Source: Mesorhizobium jarvisii
Lineage (GTDB): Bacteria; Pseudomonadota; Alphaproteobacteria; Rhizobiales; Rhizobiaceae
NCBI RefSeq assembly: GCF_003601985.1
Contig: NZ_QZXA01000017.1
Coordinates: 34,650-98,649, forward strand
Length of the DNA: 64,000 nt
Direction: 5' to 3'
Shown: positions 8,467 through 17,337 of the stretch, in pieces
Position numbering within the stretch: the first letter of the stretch is position 1
Layout of the letters: every line of letters begins with the position of its first letter
Translations under genes and position numbers: made by a program
The notes under the pieces: model-generated
The model's input: only the letters and a program-made list of their open reading frames with translations
Told to the model about the DNA's origin: nothing
The model's database searches: none

Positions 8467-9363
8467 GTGATGAAATCGCTCGACGACCTCAAAGCGCTGG
8501 TGATGCGGCATGCGCGCGGCCGGCTGACCGAAACCGGGATTCCCCGCGTGGCCATCATGAAGGGCGAGGCGACGACCGGGCCGTTGCTGGGGCTCTACGA
8601 CCCAAGGCTTTGCCTGGTCCTGCAGGGCGCCAAATCCGTCATGATCGGCGATCAGTTGCTGCATTACGACGCCGGCCGCTACTTCATTGCCGCGGTCGAA
8701 GTGCCGGCCGTCGGCAAGGTTTTGCAGGCCAGCCCGCAGCATCCCTACCTCTCGGTCAGCCTGGCCCTCGACACCACGCTGATCGCTCCGCTGCTGCTCG
8801 ACATGCCCCCCGTTGCCGAGGCGCGGATCGGCCATGGCTTTGCCGTCAGCCGGGCCGACGAGGCGCTGGTCGATGCGTGGCTGCGCATGATGGAGCTCAT
8901 CGATCATCCGGCCGAAATCCCAGTGCTGGCACCCTTGCTCGAACGCGAAATCCTGTTTCGGCTGCTGCAGGGGCCGCAAGGCGCCATGCTGCGCCAGATT
9001 GCCGGGGCCGATAGCCGCCTGTCGCAGATTCGCCGCGCGCTGGCCTGGATCCGCGACCACTATGCGGAGCCGTTCCGCGTCGAGGATCTTGCCCGCATGG
9101 GCGGCATGAGCGCCTCGGTGTTCCACCGCCACTTCAAGGCGGTCACGGCGATGACGCCGATCCAGTACCAGAAGCGCATCCGCCTCAACGAAGCGCGCCG
9201 CCGCCTGCTCGCCACGTCGGGCGATGCGGCCGGCGTCGCCTTCTCCGTCGGCTATGAAAGCGCTTCCCAGTTCTCCCGCGAATATGCCCGCCTCTTCGGC
9301 GCACCGCCGGTGCGCGATGTCGGCCGCCTGCGCGCCACGCCGGAGCCCACCGAGCTCGCCTGA
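8467..9363 (+). CDS. AraC family transcriptional regulator (AraC_N type)
   Basis: A 298-residue regulator. The N-terminal half (LCLVLQGAKSVMIGDQLLHYDAGRYFIAAVEVP) matches the AraC_N sensor domain. The C-terminal half has two helix-turn-helix units (FRVEDLARMGGMSASVFHRHFKAVTAMTPIQYQKRIRL and AAGVAFSVGYESASQFSREYARLFG). ATG and a second ATG are adjacent (MMK). Probable activator of the divergent SDR gene; such pairs often respond to electrophiles or aldehydes, but the inducer is not evident. Confidence 0.93.
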   Translation: MMKSLDDLKALVMRHARGRLTETGIPRVAIMKGEATTGPLLGLYDPRLCLVLQGAKSVMIGDQLLHYDAGRYFIAAVEVPAVGKVLQASPQHPYLSVSLALDTTLIAPLLLDMPPVAEARIGHGFAVSRADEALVDAWLRMMELIDHPAEIPVLAPLLEREILFRLLQGPQGAMLRQIAGADSRLSQIRRALAWIRDHYAEPFRVEDLARMGGMSASVFHRHFKAVTAMTPIQYQKRIRLNEARRRLLATSGDAAGVAFSVGYESASQFSREYARLFGAPPVRDVGRLRATPEPTELA

Positions 9364-9565
9364 TCCCCTTGAATTCGAAGATGCAACAGCAAGGCGAAGA
9401 CCACGCCTTGCCAGCCCATGCGCCGCGCCCTCGAGCGGCCCCTGCGTCGGCTTCGACAGGTCTACCACCAGGCGCTTGATCCCACCTGCCTGCATGGAAG
9501 AAGAGATGGTCACAGCCCAGAGGCTATACGGGCCTTGCTGTTATCAAAAATTTCCCATAGTATCT

Positions 9566-9611
9566 TTTCACATAAGAAAGAAAATAGCGTCTATTTCTCT
9601 CATTTGTGAAA
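9566..9611. promoter_or_regulatory. Inverted repeat in AT-rich leader of the Lrp-type regulator
   Basis: TTTCACA (9566-9572) and TGTGAAA (9605-9611) are perfect inverted heptamers separated by 32 AT-rich bases, just before the regulator start. Lrp/AsnC proteins commonly autoregulate through such degenerate palindromes, so this is a candidate operator and promoter region. Confidence 0.45.
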
Positions 9612-9621
9612 GACGGGCACT

Positions 9622-10122
9622 TTGCGGGAACATCTCGATCTGACCGATCGGCGGCTGGTGAAACAGCTGTCGCAGGACGCGCAGCCGGGCATCAACCGGC
9701 TCTCCGAGATCTTGGCGATTTCGGTGCCCACGGTGCGCTCGCGGCTGCGCAATTTGCTCGACCGCAACCTGCTCAAGATCGTCGGCCTGCTGAACCTGAC
9801 CGAACGGCCCGAGTTGATCTCGGCCATTGTCGGCATCAATGCCCAGGGGCGCGGCCGGGCCCGTGAACTGGCGCAGCGCATTTCCGAACTGCCCTTCGTC
9901 AACTCGGCTTCGGTGGTCACCGGGCGCTTCGACATCATCGTCGACGTGACGGTGGCCGGTGACGTCGCCGATCTCTACCGCGTCACCAGCGAACTGATCC
10001 CCGGCGCCGGCGAGCCGGGCGAGGTCGTGCGCAGCGAGACCTTCGTCGTCATGGCGTCCTGCAACAAATGGGTCAGCCTGCCGGAAGGCTGCTGGTCGGA
10101 CGACCGCAAGGAGCCGGCATGA
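9622..10122 (+). CDS. Lrp/AsnC family transcriptional regulator
   Basis: A 166-residue protein with the AsnC helix-turn-helix (LTDRRLVKQLSQDAQPGINRLSEILAISVPTVRSRLRNLLDRNLLKIVGLLN) and the RAM effector domain (INAQGRGRARELAQRISELPFVNSASVVTGRFDIIVDV). The start is TTG: an in-frame TGA at 9607 excludes anything longer, and no ATG/GTG precedes the domain. Its stop overlaps the next ATG (ATGA), so it is co-transcribed with the dehydrogenase and probably with the ABC genes. It likely senses an amino acid or a catabolite handled by that operon. Confidence 0.9.
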   Translation: MREHLDLTDRRLVKQLSQDAQPGINRLSEILAISVPTVRSRLRNLLDRNLLKIVGLLNLTERPELISAIVGINAQGRGRARELAQRISELPFVNSASVVTGRFDIIVDVTVAGDVADLYRVTSELIPGAGEPGEVVRSETFVVMASCNKWVSLPEGCWSDDRKEPA

Positions 10123-11279
10123 GGATCGCGGTTCTCGGCGGCCTCGGCCTGCAAGGCCGGGCGGCCATCGCCGATCTTGTCGCCAGTGGCGTCGAGGAGG
10201 TGATCTGCGTCGATACCACGCCGGACGGCGCGGCCCGGCTGGCTGATCTGACCGACCTTTCCCGCGTGCGCTTCGTCATGCCCAACGGCGCGATCGGGCC
10301 GGCGCTGGCCGATGTGCTGGCTGACGCCGACGCCGTCATAGATTTGCTGCCGCAGCCGCTGATGCGCGAGGCGGTGCAAGCCGCCATCGCGACCCGCACG
10401 CCGCTGGTCACCACCAATTACGGCAAGGCCATCGCCGATCTGGCGCCGGAAGCCGAACGCGCCGGTGTTTCGATCATGACCGAATGCGGGCTCGACCCCG
10501 GCATCGACCTCGTGCTCTACGCCCGCGCCGCAAAACAGTTCGATGCGATCACATCAATCGATTCCTATTGCGGCGGCATCCCCGAGCCGAAGGCGATGGC
10601 CAAGCCGCTTTGCTACAAGGTGAGCTGGAACTTCGACATGGTCCTGGTCAGCCAGAACCGCGACAGCGTCATGATCGAGGACGGCAAGCGCGTCGAAGTA
10701 CCCGCCGCGCGCCAGCATGACAGCCCTTTCATCCATGAGATCGAAGTCGCCGGCCTCGGCCGGCTGGAAGCCTTCCCCAATGGTGACGCGCTGCATTATG
10801 TCGAGATGCTTCCCTCCGCAAACGGGCTGCGCCGCTCCGGCCGCTACACGTTGCGCTGGCCGGGATGGTCGGCCTTCTGGGCGCCGTTGAAGGAGCTTGG
10901 TTTTCTCTCCGAGGACAAGGTGCCCGGCACCTCCAGCAGCCCGCGCGAATTCCTCGGCCGGCTGCTCGGCCCGCAACTGCAATACGGCCCCGGCGAGAAG
11001 GACCTTTGCGTGATGCGCAATGTCTTTTCCGGCCTCGAAGGCGGCCGCGCCAAGACCGTGACATCGGACCTGATTATCGAGCGCGACCTGACCTCGGGCC
11101 TGTTCGGCATGAGCCTCGGCGTTGGCTATCCCGCCAGCATCGTAGCGCAGATGCTCGCGCGGCGCGAGATCACCACGCCGGGCCTTTTGAACCCGCTGCT
11201 CGACGTGCCCGACGAACCCTTCTTCGACGAACTGGCCAAACGCGGCATCAAGGTTGCCGAGACGGTGGCCTGGGACTGA
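10119..11279 (+). CDS. Saccharopine dehydrogenase-like NAD(P)-binding oxidoreductase
   Basis: A 386-residue protein with an N-terminal Rossmann fold (MRIAVLGGLGLQGRAAIADLVASG) and the saccharopine dehydrogenase C-terminal region (TECGLDPGIDLVLYARAAKQFDAITSIDSYCGGIPEP). The family oxidises amino-acid conjugates such as saccharopine; related bacterial forms act in lysine or polyamine metabolism. The ATG overlaps the upstream regulator stop by 4 bases. Placed between an Lrp regulator and an amino acid importer, it probably catabolises the imported compound. Substrate not determined. Confidence 0.85.
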   Translation: MRIAVLGGLGLQGRAAIADLVASGVEEVICVDTTPDGAARLADLTDLSRVRFVMPNGAIGPALADVLADADAVIDLLPQPLMREAVQAAIATRTPLVTTNYGKAIADLAPEAERAGVSIMTECGLDPGIDLVLYARAAKQFDAITSIDSYCGGIPEPKAMAKPLCYKVSWNFDMVLVSQNRDSVMIEDGKRVEVPAARQHDSPFIHEIEVAGLGRLEAFPNGDALHYVEMLPSANGLRRSGRYTLRWPGWSAFWAPLKELGFLSEDKVPGTSSSPREFLGRLLGPQLQYGPGEKDLCVMRNVFSGLEGGRAKTVTSDLIIERDLTSGLFGMSLGVGYPASIVAQMLARREITTPGLLNPLLDVPDEPFFDELAKRGIKVAETVAWD

Positions 11280-11379
11280 GGATTTTCGAACGGTGGCCGC
11301 CGCCGGCAAACGGCGCCGCCGCTCAAAAAAAGCGCCCAAGGGAATCCGCGGGCAAACAACAACTGGGAGGAATGCCAGA

Positions 11380-12168
11380 ATGAAGATTGCCAGACTTTTC
11401 ATTGCCGGACTTGCGCTCGCGGGCTTGACCGCTGCCGCCAGCGCCGGAACGCTGGACGAGATCACCAAGCGCGGCGAATTGCGCGTCGCCGTGCAGACGC
11501 AAGGTCCGCCCTTCTCGCTTGTCGGCGCCAATGGCGAACGCACCGGCAGTTCGGTCGAACTCGCCGAGCTGATGGCCAAGGAAATGGGTGTGAAGATCAC
11601 CTTCCTCGACTTCGACTGGGACGGCCTGATCCCGGCGCTCTTGTCGGGCAAGGCCGATCTTCTGGTCGCCGACATGACGCCGACGCTGGCGCGCGGCATG
11701 AAGGTCGCCTTCACCACGCCTTACATGTACACGGGCAGCACCGTCTTCACCAAGGCCGACAGCAAGTTCAAGACCACCGAGGACTGCAAGGCCAAGGGCA
11801 CCAAGATCGCGGTGCTGCTCGGCGCCACCGGTGAGAAGGAAGCCAAGGCCGCCTTCCCCGATGCCGACATCAAGAGCTACAAGGGCGGCGGTCCGCTGCT
11901 GCTCGACGCGGTCAACAACGGCCAGGCCGATTGCGGCGTCAACGACGTCTCGGCGGTCAAGGGCCAGTCGACCGCCTATCCGGCCGGCACCTTCACCATC
12001 ATGCCGGAGCTGCTGTCGAAGGAGCCGCTTGCCTTCGCCACCCGCTATGACGAGCCGGACCTGCTTATCTGGATGAACCTGTTCCTCAATCAGGTCACCA
12101 TCGACGGCCGCCTGCAGAAGAACCTCGACTACTGGGTGAATTCCGACGCCTGGAAGAAAGACCACTGA
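11380..12168 (+). CDS. Polar amino acid ABC transporter, periplasmic substrate-binding protein
   Basis: A 262-residue protein with a signal peptide (MKIARLFIAGLALAGLTAAASA) and the family-3 solute-binding fold (LDEITKRGELRVAVQTQGPPFSLVGANGERTGSSVELAELMAKEMGVKITFLDFDWDGLIPALLSGKADLLVADMTPT). It captures an amino acid or opine-like ligand for the permeases that follow. The ATG at 11380 follows GGGAGG; a longer frame upstream is only leader. Lys, His or Arg-type ligands are typical of this family, but specificity is not readable. Confidence 0.93.
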   Translation: MKIARLFIAGLALAGLTAAASAGTLDEITKRGELRVAVQTQGPPFSLVGANGERTGSSVELAELMAKEMGVKITFLDFDWDGLIPALLSGKADLLVADMTPTLARGMKVAFTTPYMYTGSTVFTKADSKFKTTEDCKAKGTKIAVLLGATGEKEAKAAFPDADIKSYKGGGPLLLDAVNNGQADCGVNDVSAVKGQSTAYPAGTFTIMPELLSKEPLAFATRYDEPDLLIWMNLFLNQVTIDGRLQKNLDYWVNSDAWKKDH

Positions 12169-12180
12169 GGAATTAGCGAA

Positions 12181-12285
<105 letters not shown>

Positions 12286-12297
12286 CCGCTGCGCGCC

Positions 12298-12969
12298 ATG
12301 CTCGAAAATTTCAGTTTCCGCACCATCGTCGAATACCTGCCTTTGTTCGGCCAGGGCCTGGTCACGACCGTCTGGCTGTCGGCGCTGTCCTTTGTCGGCG
12401 CGCTCGTCGTCGGCATCGTGCTGTGCGCCATGAATTTGCAGCGCGGCTGGCTGTTTCGCGCGCCGGCCAAGGCCTATATCGACGCTGTGCGCGCCACGCC
12501 CTTGCTGGCGCAGCTCTATTTCCTCTATTTCGGCCTGCCGCGACTCGGCTTCGTGCTGCCGGAACTCGTCGTCGGCATCCTCGCTTTGTCCTTGAACAGC
12601 GGCGCCTATATCTCTGAAATCATTCGCGCCGGCATCCTGTCAATCCCGCGCGGCCAGGTCGAGGCCAGCGTCGCCTCGGGCATGACCTACACGCAGCGCA
12701 TGCGCCTGGTCGTGCTGCCGCAAGCCTTCAAGGTGACGATCCCGCCGCTGCTCGGCCAGGCGATCGTGCTGGTCAAGGATTCCGCCCTGCTGTCGCTGAT
12801 CTCGGTCGCCGAGCTGACGCGCGCCGGGCAACTGCTCGCCTCCGACCGCTTCATGCCGGCGGAAGGCTTTCTCACCATCGCCGCCTTCTATTTGCTGCTC
12901 TACTACGGCCTGAAGGCACTGGCCGTTCTCTCCGGCCGCTGGCTCGGCACGGCGGGGGCGCGCGCATGA
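12298..12969 (+). CDS. Amino acid ABC transporter permease (HisM/GlnP type), first
   Basis: A 223-residue inner-membrane permease of the His/Glu/Gln/Arg/opine group. Its EAA coupling motif is EASVASGMTYTQRMRLVVLPQAFKVTIPPL, and it has about five hydrophobic segments. The ATG at 12298 (MLENFSFRTIVEYLP) is preferred; an upstream in-frame start would translate the tandem repeat. Its end overlaps the second permease by 4 bases. Confidence 0.93.
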   Translation: MLENFSFRTIVEYLPLFGQGLVTTVWLSALSFVGALVVGIVLCAMNLQRGWLFRAPAKAYIDAVRATPLLAQLYFLYFGLPRLGFVLPELVVGILALSLNSGAYISEIIRAGILSIPRGQVEASVASGMTYTQRMRLVVLPQAFKVTIPPLLGQAIVLVKDSALLSLISVAELTRAGQLLASDRFMPAEGFLTIAAFYLLLYYGLKALAVLSGRWLGTAGARA

Positions 12970-13640
12970 TCTGGCAACAATTCCTCAGCCTCGCCGGCTC
13001 CTATCCGCTGGCCCTGCGCGGCCTCGGCATGACCGTGGTGCTGTCGCTGATCAGCCTGGTGCTCGGCACCTTGCTCGGCTTCGGTCTCGGCATCCTGCGC
13101 ACCGGCGGCAACCGGCTGATCTCCAGCATCATCGGCGCCTGGGTCGACCTCATCCGCGGCACGCCGTTCCTGGTGCAGATCTTCCTGATCTTCTTCATCC
13201 TGCCGGAGTTCGGCATCGAGCTCGACGCCTTCACCGCCGGCATCATCGCGCTGACCAACCTTGCTGCCTGCTTCATCTGCGAGATCGTCGCCGCCGGCAT
13301 CCGTTCGGTGCCGACGGGCCAAGTCGAGGCGGCCCTTGCATCCGGCCTGTCGCGCTGGCAGCGCATGCGCCAGGTGGTGCTGCCGCAGGCGATGCGCATC
13401 GTGCTGCCGCCGCTGGTCGGGCAATATGTGCTCTTGATCAAGGATTCCTCCGTCGTCTCGGCCATCGGCCTGACCGATCTCACCCGCGTCGGCTGGCTGG
13501 TGGTGCAGCGCGTGCCCAACGGCCTGCTGGTCTTCTTCCTCGTCGGCGTCGGCTATTTCATCGTCTGCTATCCCCTGATCATGCTGGCGCGCCGGCTCGA
13601 ACGCCGCATGGGCGCGGCGCATGGCGAGGTGCAGCTGTGA
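12966..13640 (+). CDS. Amino acid ABC transporter permease, second
   Basis: A 224-residue permease that pairs with the previous one to form the heterodimeric channel. The EAA loop reads EAALASGLSRWQRMRQVVLPQAMRIVLPPLVGQ. The start overlaps the preceding stop (ATGA) and its own stop overlaps the GTG of the ATPase gene, so the three are translationally coupled. Confidence 0.93.
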   Translation: MIWQQFLSLAGSYPLALRGLGMTVVLSLISLVLGTLLGFGLGILRTGGNRLISSIIGAWVDLIRGTPFLVQIFLIFFILPEFGIELDAFTAGIIALTNLAACFICEIVAAGIRSVPTGQVEAALASGLSRWQRMRQVVLPQAMRIVLPPLVGQYVLLIKDSSVVSAIGLTDLTRVGWLVVQRVPNGLLVFFLVGVGYFIVCYPLIMLARRLERRMGAAHGEVQL

Positions 13641-14440
13641 CATCGAACCCCGAAGGGCCAACGACTATGACCAAAGCGGGCATGATCCAACCAGGCCTGA
13701 CCAAGACCGGCATGATCGACTTTCGCGGCGTCAACAAATGGTTCGGCGCGCTCAACGTGCTCAGGGATATCACGCTCAGCGTCGAGCCGCGCGAAGTGGT
13801 CGTCGTCTGCGGCCCGAGCGGCTCGGGCAAGAGCACGCTGATCCGCTGCATCAACGGCCTGGAGACGATCAAGGATGGCGACCTCGTCGTCGACGGCCAG
13901 CGCGTCGGCGACCCCGCCACCAACATGACGCAGCTGCGCACCGAGATCGGCTTCGTCTTCCAGTCCTTCAACCTCTACCCGCACAAGACCGCGCTCGAAA
14001 ACGTCACGCTCGCTCCAATCCATGTCCGCAAGATCCCGCGCGCCGAGGCCGAGCATGCCGGGCGCGAACTGCTGGCCAAGGTCGGCCTCGCCGACAAGGT
14101 CAACGCCTATCCGGCGCAGCTCTCCGGCGGCCAGCAGCAGCGCGTGGCGATCGCGCGCTGCCTCGGCATGCGGCCCAAGATCATGCTGTTCGACGAACCG
14201 ACCTCCGCCCTCGACCCCGAAATGATCTCGGAAGTGCTCGACGTCATGGTCGCCGTCGCCGAGGAAGGCATGACCATGATGGTGGTGACGCATGAGATGG
14301 GCTTTGCCCGCAAGGTCGCCCAACGCGTTGTGTTCATGGACGCCGGCGCCATCGTCGAAAGCGGCACGCCCGACGAGTTCTTCTCACACCCCAAGACCGA
14401 CCGCAGCCGCGCCTTCCTGAGCAAGATTTTAAGGCACTGA
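13637..14440 (+). CDS. Amino acid ABC transporter ATP-binding protein
   Basis: The ATPase has Walker A GPSGSGKST, Q-loop FQSFNLYPHKTALENV, signature LSGGQQQR, Walker B IMLFDEP and the H-switch THEMGF, all intact. The longest start is GTG at 13637 (GTGA overlap with the permease stop). ATG codons at 13667, 13682 and 13709 are alternatives, and MIDFRGVNKWFG (13709) is where family homology begins. The product energises the importer encoded by the three genes upstream. Confidence 0.93.
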   Translation: MTSNPEGPTTMTKAGMIQPGLTKTGMIDFRGVNKWFGALNVLRDITLSVEPREVVVVCGPSGSGKSTLIRCINGLETIKDGDLVVDGQRVGDPATNMTQLRTEIGFVFQSFNLYPHKTALENVTLAPIHVRKIPRAEAEHAGRELLAKVGLADKVNAYPAQLSGGQQQRVAIARCLGMRPKIMLFDEPTSALDPEMISEVLDVMVAVAEEGMTMMVVTHEMGFARKVAQRVVFMDAGAIVESGTPDEFFSHPKTDRSRAFLSKILRH

Positions 14441-14597
14441 GGGCGGCGAAAGGCCGTCGATCAGTCCGGCGGCCGTTAGCGTTGCGGTGCAACGGATCTG
14501 TACGCCGTTCGGGTCAAATATTCAGTCCGATCATGGACCGGGCGAGCGGCTGCCCTTCCGCTGGAAGCGAAAGGGCAAACCGTCTGAGATGGGCGGC

Positions 14598-15713
14598 TCA
14601 GGCCGCCGTCGGGTAATCCGTATAACCCCTGGCATCGCCGCCATAGAACGTCGCCTTGTCGGGAGCGTTCAGTTCGGCATTGCGCTTCAGCCGGCTGACG
14701 AGGTCGGGGTTGGCGATGAACAGCTTGCCGAACGCGACAAGGTCGGCATAGCCGTCTCCGACGGCCTTTTCGGCCAGTTCCTTGTCGTAGCCATTGTTCA
14801 CCAGCCAGGCGCCGGTGCCGCCGGCCTTGCGATAGGTGGCTTTGAGCTCCGCATAGTCGAACGGTCTGTCGCCTTGGCTGAAGTCGCGCGCGCCGCCGGT
14901 CGCGCCTTCGACGATGTGGATATAGGCGAGGCCCCTGCTGCCGAGGCCCGTCACCACATGGTTGAACAGCGGCTGCGGATCGCTATCCGAAGCGTCGTTG
15001 GCGGGCGTCACCGGCGACAGCCTGATCCCGGTCCTGCCGGCGCCGACAGCGCCCGTGACCGCGTCGACCACCTCGAACAGGAAGCGCGTCCGGTTCTCGA
15101 TCGACCCGCCATACGCATCGCTGCGATGGTTGGTGCCCGAACGCAGGAACTGGTCGATGAGATATCCGTTGGCGCCATGGATCTCGACGCCGTCGAAACC
15201 CGCCACCTCTATCGCCGCCTTGGCGGCGCGGCGGAAATCATCGACGATGCCGGGAAGTTCGGCCGTTTCGAGCGCGCGCGGCTCGGAAGTCTCGGCGAAC
15301 TCGCCGCTGCCATCCGGCTTGACCAGGAACGTCTTGGAGTTTGCTCGGATCGCCGACGGCGCCACCGGCTTGCCGCCGCCGGGCTGCAATGTGTTGTGCG
15401 AGATGCGTCCGACATGCCAGAGCTGCACCACGATCTTGCCGCCGCCCCTATGCACGGCATCGGTGACACGCTTCCAGCCGGCAAGCTGATCCGCGCCATA
15501 GAGGCCGGGCACGTTGGCGTAGCCCTGGCCCTGATGGCTGATGGCGGTGGCTTCCGTCACGATAAGACCAGCCGTGGCGCGCTGGCTGTAATAGGTCACC
15601 GAGAGGTCGCCGGGCACCGCATTGGGCGAGCGATTGCGCGTCAGCGGCGCCATGACGATGCGGTTCGCCAGCGTCAGGTCGCCGGCCCGCAAGGGATCAA
15701 AGAGGGTAGTCAT
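14598..15713 (-). CDS. Alkene reductase, old yellow enzyme family (NemA-like)
   Basis: A 371-residue FMN-dependent ene-reductase. The start TLFDPLRAGDLTLANRIVMAPLTRNRSP and the segment IHGANGYLIDQFLRSGTNHRSDAYGGSIENRTRFLFEVVDAV are hallmark OYE sequences. It reduces activated C=C bonds, quinones, maleimides or nitro compounds with NADPH. A HTH regulator gene lies 42 bases upstream in the same direction, matching the frequent ArsR- or TetR-OYE pairing for electrophile stress. Confidence 0.94.
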   Translation of the reverse strand: MTTLFDPLRAGDLTLANRIVMAPLTRNRSPNAVPGDLSVTYYSQRATAGLIVTEATAISHQGQGYANVPGLYGADQLAGWKRVTDAVHRGGGKIVVQLWHVGRISHNTLQPGGGKPVAPSAIRANSKTFLVKPDGSGEFAETSEPRALETAELPGIVDDFRRAAKAAIEVAGFDGVEIHGANGYLIDQFLRSGTNHRSDAYGGSIENRTRFLFEVVDAVTGAVGAGRTGIRLSPVTPANDASDSDPQPLFNHVVTGLGSRGLAYIHIVEGATGGARDFSQGDRPFDYAELKATYRKAGGTGAWLVNNGYDKELAEKAVGDGYADLVAFGKLFIANPDLVSRLKRNAELNAPDKATFYGGDARGYTDYPTAA

Positions 15714-15755
15714 GAGAAATGCCTTTCATGCATTCGGGGGATCGGGGGAGGATCG

Positions 15756-16046
15756 TCAGAGATCGGACAAGGCGGCCTGAAAGGCGGCGATGGTTTCTTC
15801 GTTGCGCTTGTAGAACACCCATTGGCCGACCCGACGCGTCGTCACGAGGTCGGCCGATGCCAGCGTCGCCAGATGCGCCGAGACGCTGGACTGCGCCAAG
15901 CCGCGATGGTCGAACTGGCTGGCGCAGACACCCATCTCGAGCGGATGCGCCTGCGCGGCGAAGTGCTGTTCAGGCTCCTTCAGCCACGCCAGGACATCGC
16001 GTCGAAACGGATGCGCCAGTGCCTTCAATATGATGTCGCGGTCCAT
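15756..16046 (-). CDS. ArsR-type winged helix-turn-helix regulator
   Basis: A 96-residue protein: MDRDIILKALAHPFRRDVLAWLKEPEQHF, a spacer with one Cys (MGVCASQ), then LAQSSVSAHLATLASADLVTTRRVGQWVFYKRNEETI. This is an ArsR winged helix with recognition helix QSSVSAHL. The ATG at 16046 is preceded by GAGG. It precedes the OYE gene, probably co-transcribed, and may sense electrophiles through the single cysteine. That last point is inference. Confidence 0.88.
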   Translation of the reverse strand: MDRDIILKALAHPFRRDVLAWLKEPEQHFAAQAHPLEMGVCASQFDHRGLAQSSVSAHLATLASADLVTTRRVGQWVFYKRNEETIAAFQAALSDL

Positions 16047-16216
16047 CTTCACCTCGCATCGATCTCTCTCGATATATAGATCGGGTAGAGCCGATATGGC
16101 AGGAAATCCATACCATTTTCGAAGGCAATCGGAGCAAACTGGTCCCTGGACACGGCACGATGCCGGAAATAGCGCGGCCGGGCGCCAGCCTCCGCGGCGA
16201 ATGCGCCGCCATCGCG

Positions 16217-16915
16217 TCAGGTGACCGCCAGCACCTTGCCCGTATCGTGCTGGCGCACGAAATCGACGCGCTTGCCGTCCCAGTGGTAGGAGTAGTGCCG
16301 GCCTTGCACCGGCACGGGGATGACGTCGGGCCAGAAGATGCCGATGCATTGCCCGTCCGGCATGCGCACGCTGTTCCAGACAAGCCCGTCGCTGCCCCCT
16401 GCCCGCAGCGCCCGCCCCGCCGCCTGCGAGGCGGTGTAATCGTCCGGGTCGAGCACGCCGGGCACGCCGTTGACGTCATCGAGGTCGCGGTCGACGCTGC
16501 CGATCAGCACACGAAAGTCAGCCGTCCAGCCGGGATCCTCATTGGTGGCACGCATGAAATTCTGGTGGTGGTGGATGGTTTCGGCCAGCGCCACATCCTC
16601 GCTGTCGCCGGCATAATAGAGGCCGTAGCTGCCATCCGAGAAGCGGCCGGGCCGCAGCGTCGAGCAGTGCACGAAGGGCGCCATGACGAAGCTGGCGCCG
16701 GGGCCGGAAACCCGTCTTGCCGCGGCGACCTTGCCGAGGTCGCCGATCTCCAGCCTTATGCGCGGATTGGTCTTCTCCTCGACGGCGGCCAGCGCCTCCC
16801 AGTCGCGCGGATCGGCAATGTCCTCGAACAGGTCGATCGGCGGATGGATGGAGCGGATGATGCGAAACGTCTGGGGCCAGTGGACGCGGCGCCGGACCGC
16901 AAGCCCACTCACCAT
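16217..16915 (-). CDS. RES domain toxin (NAD+ phosphorylase type)
   Basis: A 232-residue protein with the RES signature: basic LAVRRRVHWPQTFRIIRSIHPP, then GRFSDGSYGLYYAGDSEDVALAETIHHH with conserved Arg, Tyr and Glu, and late serine/asparagine positions (GSDGLVWNSVRMPDG). RES toxins of type II systems degrade NAD+ and halt growth. The ATG at 16915 overlaps the antitoxin stop by 7 bases (ATGGTGA), which enforces antitoxin-first coupling. It is somewhat longer than minimal RES toxins. NAD+ phosphorolysis is known for the family and assumed here. Confidence 0.88.
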   Translation of the reverse strand: MVSGLAVRRRVHWPQTFRIIRSIHPPIDLFEDIADPRDWEALAAVEEKTNPRIRLEIGDLGKVAAARRVSGPGASFVMAPFVHCSTLRPGRFSDGSYGLYYAGDSEDVALAETIHHHQNFMRATNEDPGWTADFRVLIGSVDRDLDDVNGVPGVLDPDDYTASQAAGRALRAGGSDGLVWNSVRMPDGQCIGIFWPDVIPVPVQGRHYSYHWDGKRVDFVRQHDTGKVLAVT

Positions 16916-17337
16916 GCACCACGCTCCGCGTCGAGCCATTCGCGCATGGCGGCGAGATCGGAGATTTCGCCGCGCAGCATCAGGTCGAGCGCCGACTGGC
17001 CGCCGAACGTGGCATTGGGCTTGCGGATCCAGGCATAGCCGCGCGCCGGCTCGGTGAAGAGATAGCGCAGGCCCTTGTGGATGCCCATCAGATGCGCCAT
17101 GCGGGTGCGCAGGTCACGGTCGATCCGGCCGATGCCGCCTTCCTTCCAACGTGCCCCAGTCTTCCAACGTGCCCAAGTGCGCGCCGACATGCCGCCGAGC
17201 AGGATGCAGGCCTCGAGGTCCGTCAGGTTCCACGCCTTGAACAGATTGACCGTGGTGCGCGCCAGCGCGCCCGCCTCTTCATCCGAAATGGCTGACCCGA
17301 CCGCGGCCGGCGTGGTGACGATGGACTGAAGCTGCAT
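16909..17337 (-). CDS. Xre/MbcA/ParS-type antitoxin (DUF2384) of RES system
   Basis: A 142-residue antitoxin. The N-terminal helical part with the Xre-like HTH (FKAWNLTDLEACILLGGMSARTWARWK) leads to the DUF2384 toxin-binding domain (RMAHLMGIHKGLRYLFTEPARGYAWIRKPNATFGGQSALDLMLRG), which inhibits the RES toxin. I start it at MQLQSIVTT (17337). A six-residue repeat ARWKTG/ARWKEG near the end of the HTH comes from an 18-bp tandem duplication and is unusual. Such antitoxins repress their own promoter. Confidence 0.9.
   Translation of the reverse strand: MQLQSIVTTPAAVGSAISDEEAGALARTTVNLFKAWNLTDLEACILLGGMSARTWARWKTGARWKEGGIGRIDRDLRTRMAHLMGIHKGLRYLFTEPARGYAWIRKPNATFGGQSALDLMLRGEISDLAAMREWLDAERGAW
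17143..17178. repeat. 18-bp tandem duplication inside the antitoxin gene
   Basis: CTTCCAACGTGCCCCAGT (17143-17160) is followed immediately by CTTCCAACGTGCCCAAGT, one mismatch. On the coding strand it duplicates six codons in frame (ARWKTG ARWKEG) at the junction of the DNA-binding and toxin-binding parts. Confidence 0.9.

Noticed and set aside
14487..16079. 530-codon plus-strand open frame
   Set aside because: Antisense to the old yellow enzyme and ArsR genes, which carry definite motifs.
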